From Synaphobranchus kaupii (Eukaryota; Chordata; Actinopteri; Anguilliformes; Synaphobranchidae), in the NCBI GenBank assembly GCA_029718625.1, contig CM056376.1:125240674-125304673 (forward strand): a stretch of 64,000 nucleotides of DNA. The letters are read 5' to 3'. Shown one piece after another: positions 13,455 through 25,973 of this stretch. The translations under genes were made by a program, and so were the position numbers. Under the pieces are notes generated by a model, which was not told the origin of the DNA, ran no database searches, and worked only from the letters and a program-made list of their open reading frames with translations. Every line of letters starts with the position of its first letter. The first letter of the stretch is position 1.

Positions 13455-13533
13455 AAATCAAGGGTGCAATATACTGAATGGAAACCTGCAACTTTTTTGA
13501 CTGCAGCCCTCTTCACTAACCACTATGCCACAC
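13455..13533 (-). mobile_element. SINE head fragment, minus strand
   Basis: Diverged copy of the tRNA-headed SINE at 2119-2352. It shares TCAAGGGT, AACCTGCAAC and CACTAACCACTATGCCACA in the same order and spacing. Confidence 0.6.
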
Positions 13534-15396
13534 AGTTCCAAGACAGTTCTCTGTTGCTGGAGCTGTACCCAGTAACCCCAAGGTGTGTCTTTGGAGTGAA
13601 TTCATCACCCAGCTGCGGTTCCATTTCCGCTTTGCTTTAATGTTCTGCTTCCCCTCCGTCGGGGGCTCTTTCTGTTTGACCTGTGATTCAAAATGGCCCT
13701 GGTCTCACTGTGTTGGGGAACAATGAGGGAGGAAATTGGATTTCTACACATCTGTCTCAACTGACAGGCTTCAGCGGGTTTTCTTTGAAAATGTGTCCTC
13801 ATGAGAATGCTCTCTCTAGAAATAGTTACATCTCATAATTGATATTTTAAGGAAACTGTGCATAGGATTATACATATACATTTGTGCATTGATGTGCATG
13901 TCCTTTTCACATACACACTGAGATTTCATGTCCTTTTATAGAAGTGGTGATTGAGAACCCAGAGCCAAACTCCAACAGCAATAGCAACTACAAACAATGA
14001 TATTTATTAACCAATGTGCGCACACAGGAATATAGCAACCCCAAGGCAGTCAACAAGAGGTCTGTTGTAGCCAATGCAATAAATTCCTTTTTATAGAGTC
14101 TCATGGGAGACACCCTTTTCCAATGCCCTTCCAGAAGCCAGGAATCGTTAAGAATTATCCACCAGTCACATGCCTGGACATAACCTACTCCCCTAGCCAC
14201 CTCCCTGGACCTGCTTCCTCCCTGGCAGTCCAATGTGGAGCTCAGAGGCAAGGAAAGCACTCCCTTAAAGGGGGGGGGGGGGGCTCAGACAGGTTACAGC
14301 GACCGAGATGGCAGCTGTCCTGTCACCCAACGTTCGTCTCCTTGCAACCGATGTAAGACTAAATCACATTTGCACTTGTTGTTTGGCTTGATGCGTGAAA
14401 GGTTTAGTTCCACTTCAGGGTTAATGAAGTCATGTGTAATATCCACATTACGTGCAGCATTATGTCGAGCTCTTTAAAAATGGAAACCTTCATATTGTTC
14501 AGACATATTCCGCAGGTAGAGGGGAGAAGATTATATCGGCCTAATGGGTCTGGAGCGGAGTGAGACACTTCTTACCAGGAGACACACACACAGACCCTTG
14601 CACCCTCTTACAGATACTTGAAGTGACAAGCACTAATTTAAGACCTTGCCTTGTAAGCAATAAGGCAGCAATTTGAAAGGATAAATGTTGTCCCGTGACC
14701 TTCAGTTCCTTTAACCATGGAATCAGCACAGAGCTAACCATGAAAATGAAAAAGACCATGAAAATGGCACTAATTAGAAACTCAAAAGAATAGGGTGTAT
14801 CGCATTTGAAGCAAACACGCAAGGTTGCAATTAGTGAGCAGGACAAGCAGTACCAGTGCCAAACATATGGGATATATTAAATTAATAAGTCAGTCGATAG
14901 AAAATAATGTGTTTATTTCAAATAGCTGGGAAACTATCCAGACAACGGAAACATGTTGGAAAGAGACACATTAATAGCAGATGGTCTATTTAAGTGGCAA
15001 AAGGATATATCTTTTGCACTATTCGGCAAACAATTGTTAAATTGACAATAACAACAATAATAATAATAATGGAGACAGAAATACCACAAAAACTGCAGTA
15101 GTTTATGTAAACTTATGCTTACAGTATTTCCAGTATTAACAATTCAAAAACTGTAGTAATTCTGAATTTCAAACATCCAGAATATTGAAAAAATATTCTG
15201 ACATTTTCAAATGTAGGTTGTTTTACTTATGATGTCATAAGACCAGTGAGAGTTATTACCTCACAGTGTTGCTTAGACAACAGGGCCAAAAGATCCGTAG
15301 TACATATAAAATTCCCAACCATTGTCTGACCAACCTTTGCCACTTTAAGCATATTATTGAACTGCAGAACAGAAATATATATTTTGTGCTGCCATT
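13534..15396. other. Non-coding stretch upstream of the kinase gene
   Basis: No gene recognised. AT-rich, with a G run at 14270-14283 and an (AAT)n patch near 15055. It presumably contains the promoter of the Pim-like gene starting at 15397, but I see no clear TATA box or CpG island. Confidence 0.4.
14270..14283 (+). repeat. Poly-G run (14 nt)
   Basis: Uninterrupted G run on the + strand. Confidence 0.9.
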
Positions 15397-18300
15397 ATGA
15401 ATAGCAATACTGTCACAGAGACGCTGAAAACAGGAGAATCCCAGAGGCTAAGGAGGCAGGAGGAGGGAGAAGAGAGGGAGCAGAGGGGAATGAAGAGAAA
15501 ACCAAGCAGCAGTTGCTGGAACAGGAGAGGCAGGGGAAAGAAAAGGAAGGACAAGGAGGAGAAGGAAAGAGAGGTTCCCAGCACGGTCGTAGAGGGCCCG
15601 AGCGGGAGGAGGCGTAAGAAGAACCCCCCCTCCCATAAAAACCAGCCCTCCCCCAGGTCCTTGTCCTGTTCTCACAACTTGGAGGGTCCAAGTGTGAGGA
15701 CAGATGGTAGAAGGTGCTGTCTAGGGCATTGTAATGATCCGGCCTGCCAGCGTAGAGGTTAGATTAAGGGTCTTATTCTGTCATTTTATGTCTACTGCTT
15801 CAATTTTTCTTTGCATTATTTTGTTTGGAAAGTGATTTCTACATAAGAAGAGCATGGTATAATAATAATAATAATCAGAGAGATGCTACACCCGCGTGTG
15901 CTAATCCCAACCCTGAACGTAATATGCATGGCGCTAAAACTTTGATCTTGCACTATGAAGTCGGGCATTGACTGATTGGGGAAAAACAATCAAGATTCAG
16001 TTCATTGCCAAACTGTCGACAAAAAGTTTGGAGGAGAATAGTTTGAGTTATGGATGATAGGGACACAAACACAGATAGACACACACACAGACAGGAGCGA
16101 AAACAATACCCCCTGCTTGCGCTACATGCATGCGGGTGTAATAAACTGAAAACTGTGGTTTCGTTTGACCAAAAGAGGTTTACTAGGTAACCAATGTAAT
16201 GACTATGAACTGTGAGGCTGCAAAACTATTGATAACAATTGACAATTAATATGGCCTCTCGCAAATTCTAACCTGTTGGGCCAAGGACAATGTTTTGTTC
16301 CCAGTTTATTACTTTATATAATAGGATCAAGCTGCTCATCTACTCATATATGGAATATCTTTCCTATCAATTTCAACAGTGTTTGAGGAGAAGCACGAAG
16401 AGGGATGTTCTATTGGATCAGGGAGCTATGGTAGAGTCTACTCCGGCCTCAGAAAGGAAGACATGTTGCCAGTATGGACCAATTACATTTCTTACCCATG
16501 TCGCCTCTTCTACTGAGAGGACACACACACACACAAAAAAAAAAGTTAATACATTAAAATCCACATCATTACATTTCTCAATACTGTTTTAAACGTTACC
16601 TGTATCACATGTATCCAAAAAACTGAAAAATTGGACAGTATGATTATATAATGTGTTTGCTTGTACATTTGTTCTTCAGGTGGCAGTAAAACATATTCCA
16701 CTGCACAAGGTGACCTGGGCTACTGCAGTAAGTAGTTTCCGTTGCAGAGCTCATGTCGAAACTCAGTGGGGCTTTATCATGAAGTGTGACACTCCAAAGG
16801 CACTATGTCTTAGCAACTAATAAAATGTATATAATTACAACAAAAGTTCCACCATGCGAATATTGGGTTCGCAGGCTCGGACAGTGTAAGTATCCTGGCT
16901 GTAACTGTGTTTACCTGTGTTTGACAATACCTGTGTGTTGTAGTCCTGTCAGTGTGTTTGATACTTTGATAAAGTGTGTTTGATTCCTGTCACCTGTGCT
17001 TGATACTCCTGATAGTAGCTATGCTTGACATCGCAAAAATTACCTGTGCAGACTGTACCTGACGGGACCTGCGTGTCATATATCTGCTGTGCTGCAGCCT
17101 GTGATTAATTTAGTCATACCTGGGTTTGATACTCATGACAGTAGCCCTGATTGTTTCCCCTGACGCTAACTACATGAAAATTGTGATCGATGCCCCTGAC
17201 AGTGCCGTACCTCTGATTGATATAACTGTCATTGTATCCGACCGCAGCCCCGGGCGGTGCGAGTGATTGATTCCTCCTTTTCGTTTGTGTCTGCTGCCCC
17301 CTCGTAGAACCTGGATGGGACACTGCAAGAGGTCCCCATGGAGGTGTTTCTGCTGCTGATCGTGAGCAGGGGAAACCCCACTCCCAAGGGCGTAATACGC
17401 CTCCTGGACTGGTACAAGCTGCAGGAGGAGGTGCTCCTGGTTCTGGAGAGGCCCATTCCCTCCGTGGACCTCTTTGATTTCGTCTTGCAGAGAGGGGGGT
17501 TCCTGCAGGAGTGTGAGGCGAAGGTAGCCGAGCGGCGTCACGTGATCGGCTCATCCGAACTCAAAACACCGGGAGAGACCGTTAGTGGCGCGGTGACTTG
17601 GAAGATCGCGATACGTTCATTTGCCCTCAGAATGAGTGAGAGATAATGAGCACAGGTCCACGTCAGGTCACTGTGAGAAAGTTACACTGTTTTAGGAGTC
17701 TGTCCATTAAGAACAATGTGCAGCATATAACTGCATATTCTCAGAGTTGTGCACTCTGCTATCTTTGTGTTCATAATAGTCTTGTCTGCAACACTTGGTC
17801 CCTGGTACTACAGTCTGGATCCCAAGATAGTCTTAGTCTGTGACAATACCAAGCAGCACAACCCCCCAACACACACACGCACACATACACGTACACAAAC
17901 GCGCACACACTTTTTTTGCATTTTCCTTCTCTGATGAAGGTGACCAATGTGTTGGATGGTGAATAAGTACAAACCATTCCAGAAACACACACGTACATTC
18001 AAAGTTTCAGTTTCTTTATGCATCAGAAATATGAAAATCACAAACATCTGTGAGATATGGCCATATACAAATATGAGAGTGGTAGGAAACCAGCCCCCAC
18101 ACCCTGACACCAAGGTTTCCTGACACATTGTTCAGGCCAGGCCTCCTGCTGAGACACCACACAATGGCGTCCCCTGCTTCCCCTCCTCTCTCTGCAGGTG
18201 ATACTGAGGCAGCTGGTGGAGGCCGTGCTGGAGATCCACGGGAGGGGGGGTCGTGCACCGCGACATCAAGCTGGACAACGTGCTGGTGCAGACGGACAGC

Positions 18301-19434
18301 AGCGGGCCGCTGGTGCACGTGCTGGACTTCGGCTGCGGCGCCATGCTGAACGAGAGCCCCCACAAGTTCCACGGTGGGGGAGCCGCACACAATGTCCGGG
18401 ACTTGCATTAAAAATGTGGCGTAAAATGATATAACAACAAGAAGATTTTAAAAAATTAAGCTAGGGGAATGTGCACCGGCTGAGATTCGAAGCATCCAAA
18501 ATATACCGTGAAGAAACCCAAAGCCCTCAAGGTTTATTTAGAAGGGTTTATTGTACGGGGAACTATTGGCATTTCTGCTGAAATAAGGCAAGCAACAAGA
18601 GTTTAGAATTCAGTAAGTCACAGCACATGCCTTTTAATTATTGGATATCCTATGTGGATAGTGCTAATTGGGTTTGTATTTTGCCTGGGTGCAGATTTTT
18701 AATCCCCTGAAATGAGGGAACGTCACAGCACACGCTGTGACCATTTTAATAGAATTGTGCGTAAATAGCGCCCCCTGGCTGCAGCTGGCACTGTCCTCTC
18801 TCCTACACAGCTGGCACCTGTCTGCACATGCCCCCTGAGTGCTACCTGCGCTCCGAGTTCCATGCGGTGCCCTCCACTGTGTGGCAGCTGGGGATCGTGC
18901 TCTACCAAATGCTGACCCGGATCTTACCCTTTAGCACCCCCAAAGAAATCATCTACCAGGAGCTCTACCTCTGGCAGGAGCTCACCAGTGGTAAGCAAGA
19001 AGGGAGCAGGGTTGTTTCGTTGCCTTCTCAATTAGATTGTTTCTTTGTATTCTCAATTTTTTTTTAAAGTAACAAAGAACCTTCAAAGATGTCCTCTAAC
19101 CATTTTTTTTTGTATAAAATTGGCTAGTTTACCTCAGAATTATTAACATAGTACATATTTGGTGGTTGAATTCGTTTTTTCCTTGCCAGGGAAATTGGAT
19201 ACTATCAATGAGGCATTTACAACGTGGCCTTTCCTGGGCTGGTTTATATGTGTGTGCTATTCCCAACCAAATAATTTCACCAGGTTTCATCCACTCACAG
19301 AACCGCTATCCATTGTCTGTTTGTTTCTCTTGATCCCCTCAGAGTGCAAAGACCTCCTGCAGTGCTGCCTGGACAAGCGGCTTCGGGTCCGGCCCACGCT
19401 GGAGGAGATTCTGCAACACGTTTGGTTTCAGTAA
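15397..19434 (+). CDS. Pim-like serine/threonine protein kinase, 7 exons
   Basis: Model: 15397-15706, 16380-16471, 16680-16727, 17308-17523, 18198-18373, 18811-18990, 19343-19434 (TAA). Every junction is GT-AG and every phase fits. With one G removed from exon 5 the CDS is 1113 nt (370 aa). Exon 1 encodes a Lys/Arg/Glu-rich tail. Then come the glycine loop IGSGSYGRVYSG, VAVKH (ATP-binding Lys), VPMEV (helix-C Glu), a hinge region ending LLVLERP, then DLFDF, HRDIKLDN, DFGCGAML, the activation-loop end AGTCLHMPPE, VWQLGIVLYQML and a C-terminal RPTLEEI. The order and wording are those of vertebrate Pim kinases, constitutively active kinases without a regulatory domain. The oddity is that the run at 18244-18250 has seven G where six are needed, shifting the frame five bases before the HRD codons. 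This is either an assembly error or a recent inactivation. Pim-like genes are heavily duplicated in fishes, so I give no symbol. Confidence 0.85.
17866..17912. repeat. (CA)n-rich microsatellite
   Basis: Interrupted CA/CG repeat within intron 4 of the Pim-like gene. It is preceded by AGCAGCACAACCCCCCAAC, which resembles the lead-in to the microsatellite at 20887. Confidence 0.8.
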
Positions 19435-20886
19435 GACCGTGGCGGGTGAGAGGCAATGGGCGTGTCCACCGCCACTGTTCCACCTGAAACCTGTGAGGGT
19501 ATGGCGTGCTTCCCCCCCCAAAGTGTTTATGTCCGGTCTTCAGCGCTGGGGTAGGCTGTCACAGATACCGCGAGAGCTTAATGCGCACGTGCACTGAAAA
19601 TGACCTGAAATGAAAAAGGTCGCAGCCGTGGCGACATAAATAGCTGAAATGACTGACGTTGTAGACAGTGTGGGGGCTGCAATATTGCAGTTGGCAGCTA
19701 ATATTACAGCAGAGACGAGATACATTTTCCACCGTTCTGTGTCACAGCCCTACGAATGGAACCTGGGATTAAAATGGAGGAATTTTTTATATCTTGGATC
19801 GAAATGCTTTGGAATTATTTCTGAAAGCATTTACTGGTCTTTTGACAATGCCATATTTACAAATTGTTGATGCATCCCCCCAAACTAGCTTGTTAAAGCA
19901 AGACTTGGTAACTAGCATGAATCACGTACTAGGCCTGCAAGATAACTCTACAATATAACTAGATAGCTTGCTGTAACCAGCATCAAAGACATTTTACTAA
20001 ATATTTAGACCCAAATTACACCATAATTTGATAAATTTCAGGTGTATTCTGAAAGTCTACCTAGTTAAACTTTCTTGTGTGAATGAGTAGCCTTCCTTTG
20101 ACCGTGACGGAAAAAAGGATATTAACTTGTCTTTTTTGATAAATGTGGGAGAAGACAGAGTCATACCCAGAGTGAGGACCATACAATGAGTCAGTCCTCT
20201 ACAGTAAAACAAACCGCAGGTGGTTTCGGGAGGTCTATGTTCTAGTCACCTGAGGATGGCAGGATTATAGCACATCCTGAAAACCCAACGAAAAGTATCA
20301 CATGGTAGAACAGTGCCAACCACTCTGATGAACCACTGTGATCGATTTACAATTTAGCAGAGGCTTTTAGTGCACTGAGTTCAGTTCAATTAGCACTGTT
20401 TCATAATAACTCTTTGTGTCATTCCCCATTCTCTGTGTTGTGTGGTCAGACACAATCTATTCGCAAAAACACCGTGAACCATTTGGCTGTTAGCTGTAAC
20501 TGCAGTTGTTCAGCAAAACTTAATCTGTCCTCAATTAAGAGCGGTAATGCTTATTTGTGGGTATTCCTTAGTATGGGTTTGGATTGGACTGGACTGTAGT
20601 TCATTTTTTCAGCTTTTGTGCGTGTGTGTGTTCTATTAATATGTGTCTTTCTGATGTGAAATAGACCATATTAAGGGCAGATCAGGATTAAATGTCATTG
20701 CAGTCTTTGTTTACTACTTGCACAAATTTGTTTTGTTCTGCAAATGGATAATACAAACCTTCCTGGGGTGGATTCTGCCCATGCCAACCACATTATAAGT
20801 TGTGACATACCTGTAATTCCAGAGAACAAAATGGCATCTTGGGTTTTTGCTATGCAAAATGTACAATAACAAGTAGCACAACCCCC
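19435..20886. other. Intergenic, nothing recognised
   Basis: Region after the kinase stop codon. It would include the 3' UTR. No further exon and no named repeat recognised. Confidence 0.4.
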
Positions 20887-20957
20887 CAACACACACACAC
20901 ACATGCACGTACACACACACACACACACACACGCATGCACGTACACACACGCGCACA
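20887..20957. repeat. (CA)n microsatellite
   Basis: ACACAC repeat with CATGCACGTA interruptions. The lead-in AGTAGCACAACCCCCCAAC resembles that at 17850. Confidence 0.85.
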
Positions 20958-21036
20958 AGTGCACATTTTCTGTTGTTTTGGCTCTGTACTGCAGACTTTC
21001 AGCCTTAACTTGAGGGAGTTCACATCCATATGGGGT

Positions 21037-21316
21037 GAACTGGAAAAATAAGTCAGAAGAAACCCGTAAAGTAATCCAGCCAGATCTACTGCATATCTCG
21101 TAGCAGAGTGATGGCTTGAGGCTTGTTTGATACCTCAGAACCTTTATAAGTTACAGCCATTTAGCCGACCCTGTGTTCCATACTGTTCCAGCGCAATTTA
21201 CAGCTTAATCTAGGCCTCCTTCCACCCCTATTTTCTTATTTTGATGTTGTTGGGTCACAGGCATCAGGAAGTCATGGCGTGCAAAGGATACGCAACCAAA
21301 TATGAAATATGACTTT
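21037..21316 (+). repeat. Diverged interspersed segment, copy 1
   Basis: About 280 bp aligned by eye with 37059-37420. Shared blocks, in the same order, are ATCTACTGCATATCT, GCCATTTAGCC, ATACTGTTCCAGCG and CATCAGGAAG. Roughly four-fifths of positions agree in the shared blocks. Likely an unclassified repeat family. Confidence 0.6.
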
Positions 21317-22427
21317 ATATAAAGGCTATAGATATAACATTTTTATGGAGACAAAACATGTTTTTATATAATACATCCACAGAGCTTGATGAAAGATGCA
21401 GAATAAAAGTATTGCTTTTCCCTAAAAATAAATATTGATTATGAATTTTAATATTAAAATAGTTTTATGGGCCTTAAAAGAGTGCATTGTTTCTCTCTGT
21501 CTAAGTCTACAGAGTTTGGTTCCCGCCGGCTCTAACAAACTCCTGAGCCAGTAGTATTACGAGGTTGGTACCACACCCACCTCTGTATTAGGAGTCTCAA
21601 TGGTTGCCAGATTCAGCTAGTCCGACACAGTGATGGTGGAATTTGATGCCAAGCGAGCGCCTGGCTCCACCACCGGAGCCCTCATCCAGCAGTAACGTTA
21701 GAACCAAGAAACCCCGGTACCAGTCCTTAATGACAAGAACCGGAGCAAAAAAGGGTCAGCCTTGGTTCAATATTTGGGCGTTGGAGGGAGCTCAAAGAAT
21801 CACAATGCTTGAGAAGCAATGCAGAGATGGCCTCTTTTCTACTCGACCGGTAAGTTAACGTGTTAGCTAGTGCTACGACCACGGCTCGAAGGGCTGCAAC
21901 ACAAAGGATTTCAAACACAAAAGAGAACAGTTTATTAAAATGTAAAAATAGAGACATGATAGAACAAAGGGAAAGGGTGTTGAAGTACAAGCAAACAAGA
22001 ACAAACAATCAGGAATCCAAAGATACCTAAACATTAAGACACGACGGCCGGCGGTTTTGCACTAGGAAGCAATGGAACCACTTTAACACTAGCAAGCGAA
22101 CTATCAGATAGGTGATCAGATCGATCATATAATGTTAGTTATTATCTTCCTTGTTAAACTGGGGTTCGGACTGTAATTTATTGCGGCATGAGTATTTCTA
22201 TGGCATTTTGCTTTTCTCTCATCTCACACTGAGACCGTTAGCTAGCTTGCTACCCAGATAGCGGGCTATGCTGTCGGGCTGCTAGCTGTTTGCACATTGG
22301 TTTACGAGATGTCATCTAGCGTTGGTCCGCCAGGGTCCTGTTAGCGACCGGCAGAATCAGCTGGAGGGCTTCTAGCTGTTTTGCAGCTCGGTTTACCAGT
22401 GGTGCGGTTCTGCAGTATATCCTTGGT
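21317..22427. other. Intergenic, nothing recognised
   Basis: Short open frames only. It ends at the 7-bp target-site copy CCTTGGT (22421-22427) of the next element. Confidence 0.4.
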
Positions 22428-22964
22428 CAACGTGGTCTCACGCGGACTCGTCACATAGCGACGCTTCTGCCCAAGCGTCGCTATGTGACGCCAAAGGTAG
22501 CCTTTTGTGTCGTATATTGACGCAGCCTTTTGCGTCGTATATTGACGGTTGTGGCCACATAATTTGTCTTTGGTTGTGGCACTTCAATATTATGCTTTTT
22601 TCTGATATTTTTTTTCTTCATCTGGTAGAGAGTTACGTGAACTCTTGTGGTCGGGCTCGCCCACTATCTTAACAGTTCGGGCATGAGCCCGAGTTACATG
22701 AACTCCTGTGAGGTTATGTTTAGGGGTTGGGGGTGGGGTACAGGAATCACGAACTCAGAAAAATCTACGTGCACATGGCGAAGACTGAGCGGGCATGCTC
22801 GCAGTCGGTTATCATGAGCAAAGCCTTCGCCATAGTAGGATTTGTAAATTCGCGACGAGTGCGTCAAATAATGACGCAAAAGGCCTCCTTCTGCGTCTAA
22901 AGGATGACGCCGTAGGAGCTGCCCAAGCGTCGCTATGTGACGACTTGAGAGTGAGACCAGGCTG
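22428..22964. mobile_element. hAT-like MITE with internal hairpins
   Basis: The ends are inverted repeats: left CAACGTGGTCTCAC, right GTGAGACCAGGCTG. After a short mismatch both continue with CGTCACATAGCGACGC. The flanks carry the same 7 bp, CCTTGGT, at 22421-22427 and 22965-22971, fitting the 7-8 bp target duplication of hAT-type elements. A near-terminal hairpin at 22450-22488 has two perfect 17-18 bp arms around a 6-bp loop. Several GCGTC...GACGC mini-palindromes follow. No transposase. Confidence 0.8.
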
Positions 22965-23392
22965 CCTTGGTGAAGACACGTCTTGCAATCTAATCCATTA
23001 CTACAATATCCAAAGAAATACTTATCCATTATGAATGGGCCTAAATATGTCCATTGTGGGCTATAACCTACGTTGCCTAAGATAGATGGATAGCTCTAAT
23101 AAAGAAGGTATTTACATATAGCTAGCAGAGACAAGATGCATGCAAACTCATTAGCTAATCTTAGCTATATCATAACGTCCCAGTGAAGATTTTTGTGTTG
23201 AAAAGACGGTGAAACGCAGTGTCACGTCTAGGTGAAAAACCGGCTAAATTTGTTTGAAATTTGAAATTAGTTTGTCTCCCCATTCTGGTCCCGTCCCCCT
23301 GAGTGAGATCAGTGAGAACCCTATAGAACCTACTTTGGCAGTGACCCCCAGGACTCAACCTGTCCCTCTGATTGGTCCTGAACAAATGTTAA

Positions 23393-23829
23393 AGGTTGTA
23401 TCAGCGATTTTGGGTGATGTCACTTCTGAAGCGAAATCCCAAACAAACAGAGCCAGCTCCAGCTCAGAGCCAATTATGTTATGTTTTAAAAAATAGTGTT
23501 CAAGCATCCAGAATTATAACCACGTTAATAACGTTTGTAAGAAACCAAACCGTTTGTAAATCCGTCAAGATTTCAGCGAGATAAGAGTATTAGCGTATTA
23601 GTATCACCCACCCCTTGTCGGTGATTGGTTGGAATAGCCTACTGTTTATTTTGGTTTTGAGTGGTTGGTAGTACCATTTGTTTTTGTGTACGATCTCGGA
23701 GCATAGGCTGCTTACAGAGACGGTTTTTTGACGGCCTGCTTATGGGGCGGGCAGCTAGCGGATCGTGAGGAAAAATCAGATGAATGACATGATCATTTAT
23801 GTTTCGACCCAAAATCGCTGATACAACCT
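23393..23829. mobile_element. MITE with TTAA target duplication
   Basis: About 23-bp inverted termini beginning AGGTTGTATCAGCGATTT lie at both ends. TTAA is directly outside each end (23389-23392 and 23830-23833), as for piggyBac-type insertion. No coding capacity. The part from 23440 rightward is also present in the second copy of the 635-bp direct repeat. Confidence 0.75.
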
Positions 23830-24074
23830 TTAATACCCTGTCCAAACGACACAATAATTAAAAAAAATCGGCACATGGAGAGGCATTAGACGCACCTATT
23901 GCGACTACATTTTCTTGTGGAAAAAATGTATTGACTTAGTATTTTGACAACATTGCTGCCATTGGCTTTCATGGCGAAGGACCTATAATGGAGCCAACCG
24001 CAATGGCGCTAGTGAGCAACGGCACAATGGCCGCTCCCAGCCCAACCAGGAAGTGAGCTTCAAAACGAAAGCCC
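23440..24074 (+). repeat. 635-bp direct repeat, copy 1 (5' of PAICS)
   Basis: Identical by eye, with no indel, to 25974-26608 (constant offset 2534). It starts inside the TTAA MITE, 47 bp from its left end, runs through the MITE's right end and a further 241 bp of flank, and ends AACGAAAGCCC. The PAICS sequence begins at the next base. It lacks TG...CA ends, so it is not an LTR. Confidence 0.9.
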
Positions 24075-25973
24075 TGCATCAGAGCTGAAGACTGGTAAGA
24101 AGCTGAACGAGGGGAAGACTAAAGAGATCTACGAGCTCCCGGACCAGTCGGGTCACGTACTGGTGCAGTCCAAGGACCAGATCACCGCCGGAAATGCAGT
24201 GCGCAAAGATCAAATGGAGGGGAAGGCCGCCATTGCCAACAAGACCGCCAGCTGTGTGTTCAGACTACTCCAGGAGGCTGGGATAAAGACGGCCTTCGTA
24301 AAGCAGCACTCGGACACGGCGTTTGTGGCGGCTCATTGTGAGATGATCCCCATCGAGTGGGTGTGCAGGAGAGTGGCCACTGGCTCCTTCCTGAAGAGAA
24401 ACCCTGGAGTGAAAGAGGGGTACAGGTTCTCCCCTCTCAAGATTGAGATGTTCTTTAAGGATGATGCCAACAACGACCCCCAGTGGTCAGAGGAACAGCT
24501 TCTGGAGGCAAAGTTCTGTTTCTCTGGGCTAAACATCGGCCGCTGTGAGACTGACGTCATGAGCCACAGCACCGTGGCCATCTTTGAGATTCTGGAGAGA
24601 GCGTGGGCGACACAGAATTGCACCCTGGTGGACATGAAGATTGAGTTTGGGGTAAACGTGGTGACGAAGGAGGTGGTCTTGGCCGATGTGATCGATAACG
24701 ACTCATGGAGGCTGTGGCCTGCAGGAGATCGTAGCCAGCAGAAAGACAAGCAGGTGTACAGGGATTTGAAGGAGGTCACACCTGAGGCCATGCAGATGGT
24801 GAAGCGGAATTTTGAATGGGTGTCTGAGAGAGTGGAGCTGCTGTTGGTGCCACAGGCTCAGGGCAGAGTGGTGGTTCTGATGGGCTCTGTATCGGACCTG
24901 GCGCACTGTGAGAGGATCCGGGCCGCCTGCTCAGCCTATGGAGTCCCCTGCTCCCTGCGAGTCACTTCCGCCCACAAGGGCCCTGACCAGACCCTGAGCA
25001 TCAAGGCCCAGTATGAAGGTGACGGTATCCCAACAGTGTTTGTGGCTGCTGCCGGGCGGAGTAACGGACTCGGTCCGGTGATGTCGGGCAACACAGTGTA
25101 CCCCGTCATCAACTGCCCCCCCCTTACCCCAGACTGGGGGGCTCAGGATGTGTGGTCTTCCCTGCGTATGCCGAGCGGTCTGGGCTGCTCCACGGTTTTG
25201 TCTCCAGAAGCGGCAGCACAGTTTGCTGCACAGGTGTTTGGGCTTGGTGATCACCTGGTTTGGTCCAAGCTGCGGGCCTCAATGCTCAACACCTGGGTCT
25301 CTCTGAAATACGCTGACCAGAAGCTACAGGCGTGCAGTCTGTGACAAGGCCCCTCCCCCACTGTAAAGGGACAGGTCACTTACATTTTTGGAGATTTTTA
25401 ATATTATTTCCCTTTTAGTGTATGTTTACAATCGGTCCAGACAGTTTCTGTGCTATTTTAGATCCAGGTTTCTGGTGACATGCTGGCTGTATAGCGGCAG
25501 CTTGCACCACAGCGTTACGCCTCCAGAGGTTGTATGTGCGTTTATAACCCGATTACTCTTCAAAGAATTACGTTTAACTTTTTGTGACCGATGTGCTGAA
25601 GGATTGAAGTACTGGCACTGAATAAGAATGGCTGTTTATATGTATGGCCTTTGGAAACGTAACGATGCAGTACAAGCTGCTTTGGAGCTACTTGAAGTGC
25701 ATTTTCCTGCTTTAAAACACAAACTCTCAAAAGCCCCTTATACACGCCATTATCAAGCCAGCAGATTGCTATCAATTTCTTTATGTATCTGAAAACATAC
25801 AAGTATTGTCAGGGCCGAACAAAAACCTACATTATCCAGAAATAACATTTTTAAAACTCCAGACAGTGAACCCTTTAAAACTACTAAAAGTGAACTATCC
25901 CTTTAAAATGCAGAAAATGAATGATCCGTTAAATAAATGGTGTTGGCACTGCAGCACAATCCCTGAAATAAAG
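24075..25973 (+). pseudogene. paics-like: Intronless PAICS retrocopy, open reading frame intact
   Basis: PAICS is the bifunctional cytosolic enzyme of purine synthesis steps 6 and 7 (AIR carboxylase and SAICAR synthetase). The frame is open from 24016 to TGA at 25342-25344. PAICS homology starts at 24076 (ASELKTGKK) and shows [10 protein letters not shown] (nucleotide loop), VDMKIEFG and [13 protein letters not shown] (SAICAR synthetase signatures), then the AIR carboxylase domain with [18 protein letters not shown] and [13 protein letters not shown]. It ends about where vertebrate PAICS (about 425 aa) ends. The normal gene has several introns and this copy has none, so it is mRNA-derived. 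There is no in-frame ATG before 24214, so the natural start was lost at the 5' junction. The 3' part has AATAAA at 25932 and ends AAATAAAG at the junction. The copy is recent or under selection, since no stop or frameshift was found. It could be expressed through an upstream exon, but that is not shown. Confidence 0.88.

Noticed and set aside
17843..20957. Tandem duplication linking the two (CA)n tracts
   Set aside because: The similarity is limited to about 20 bp (AGCACAACCCCCCAAC) next to microsatellites, and flanks beyond it do not align by eye.
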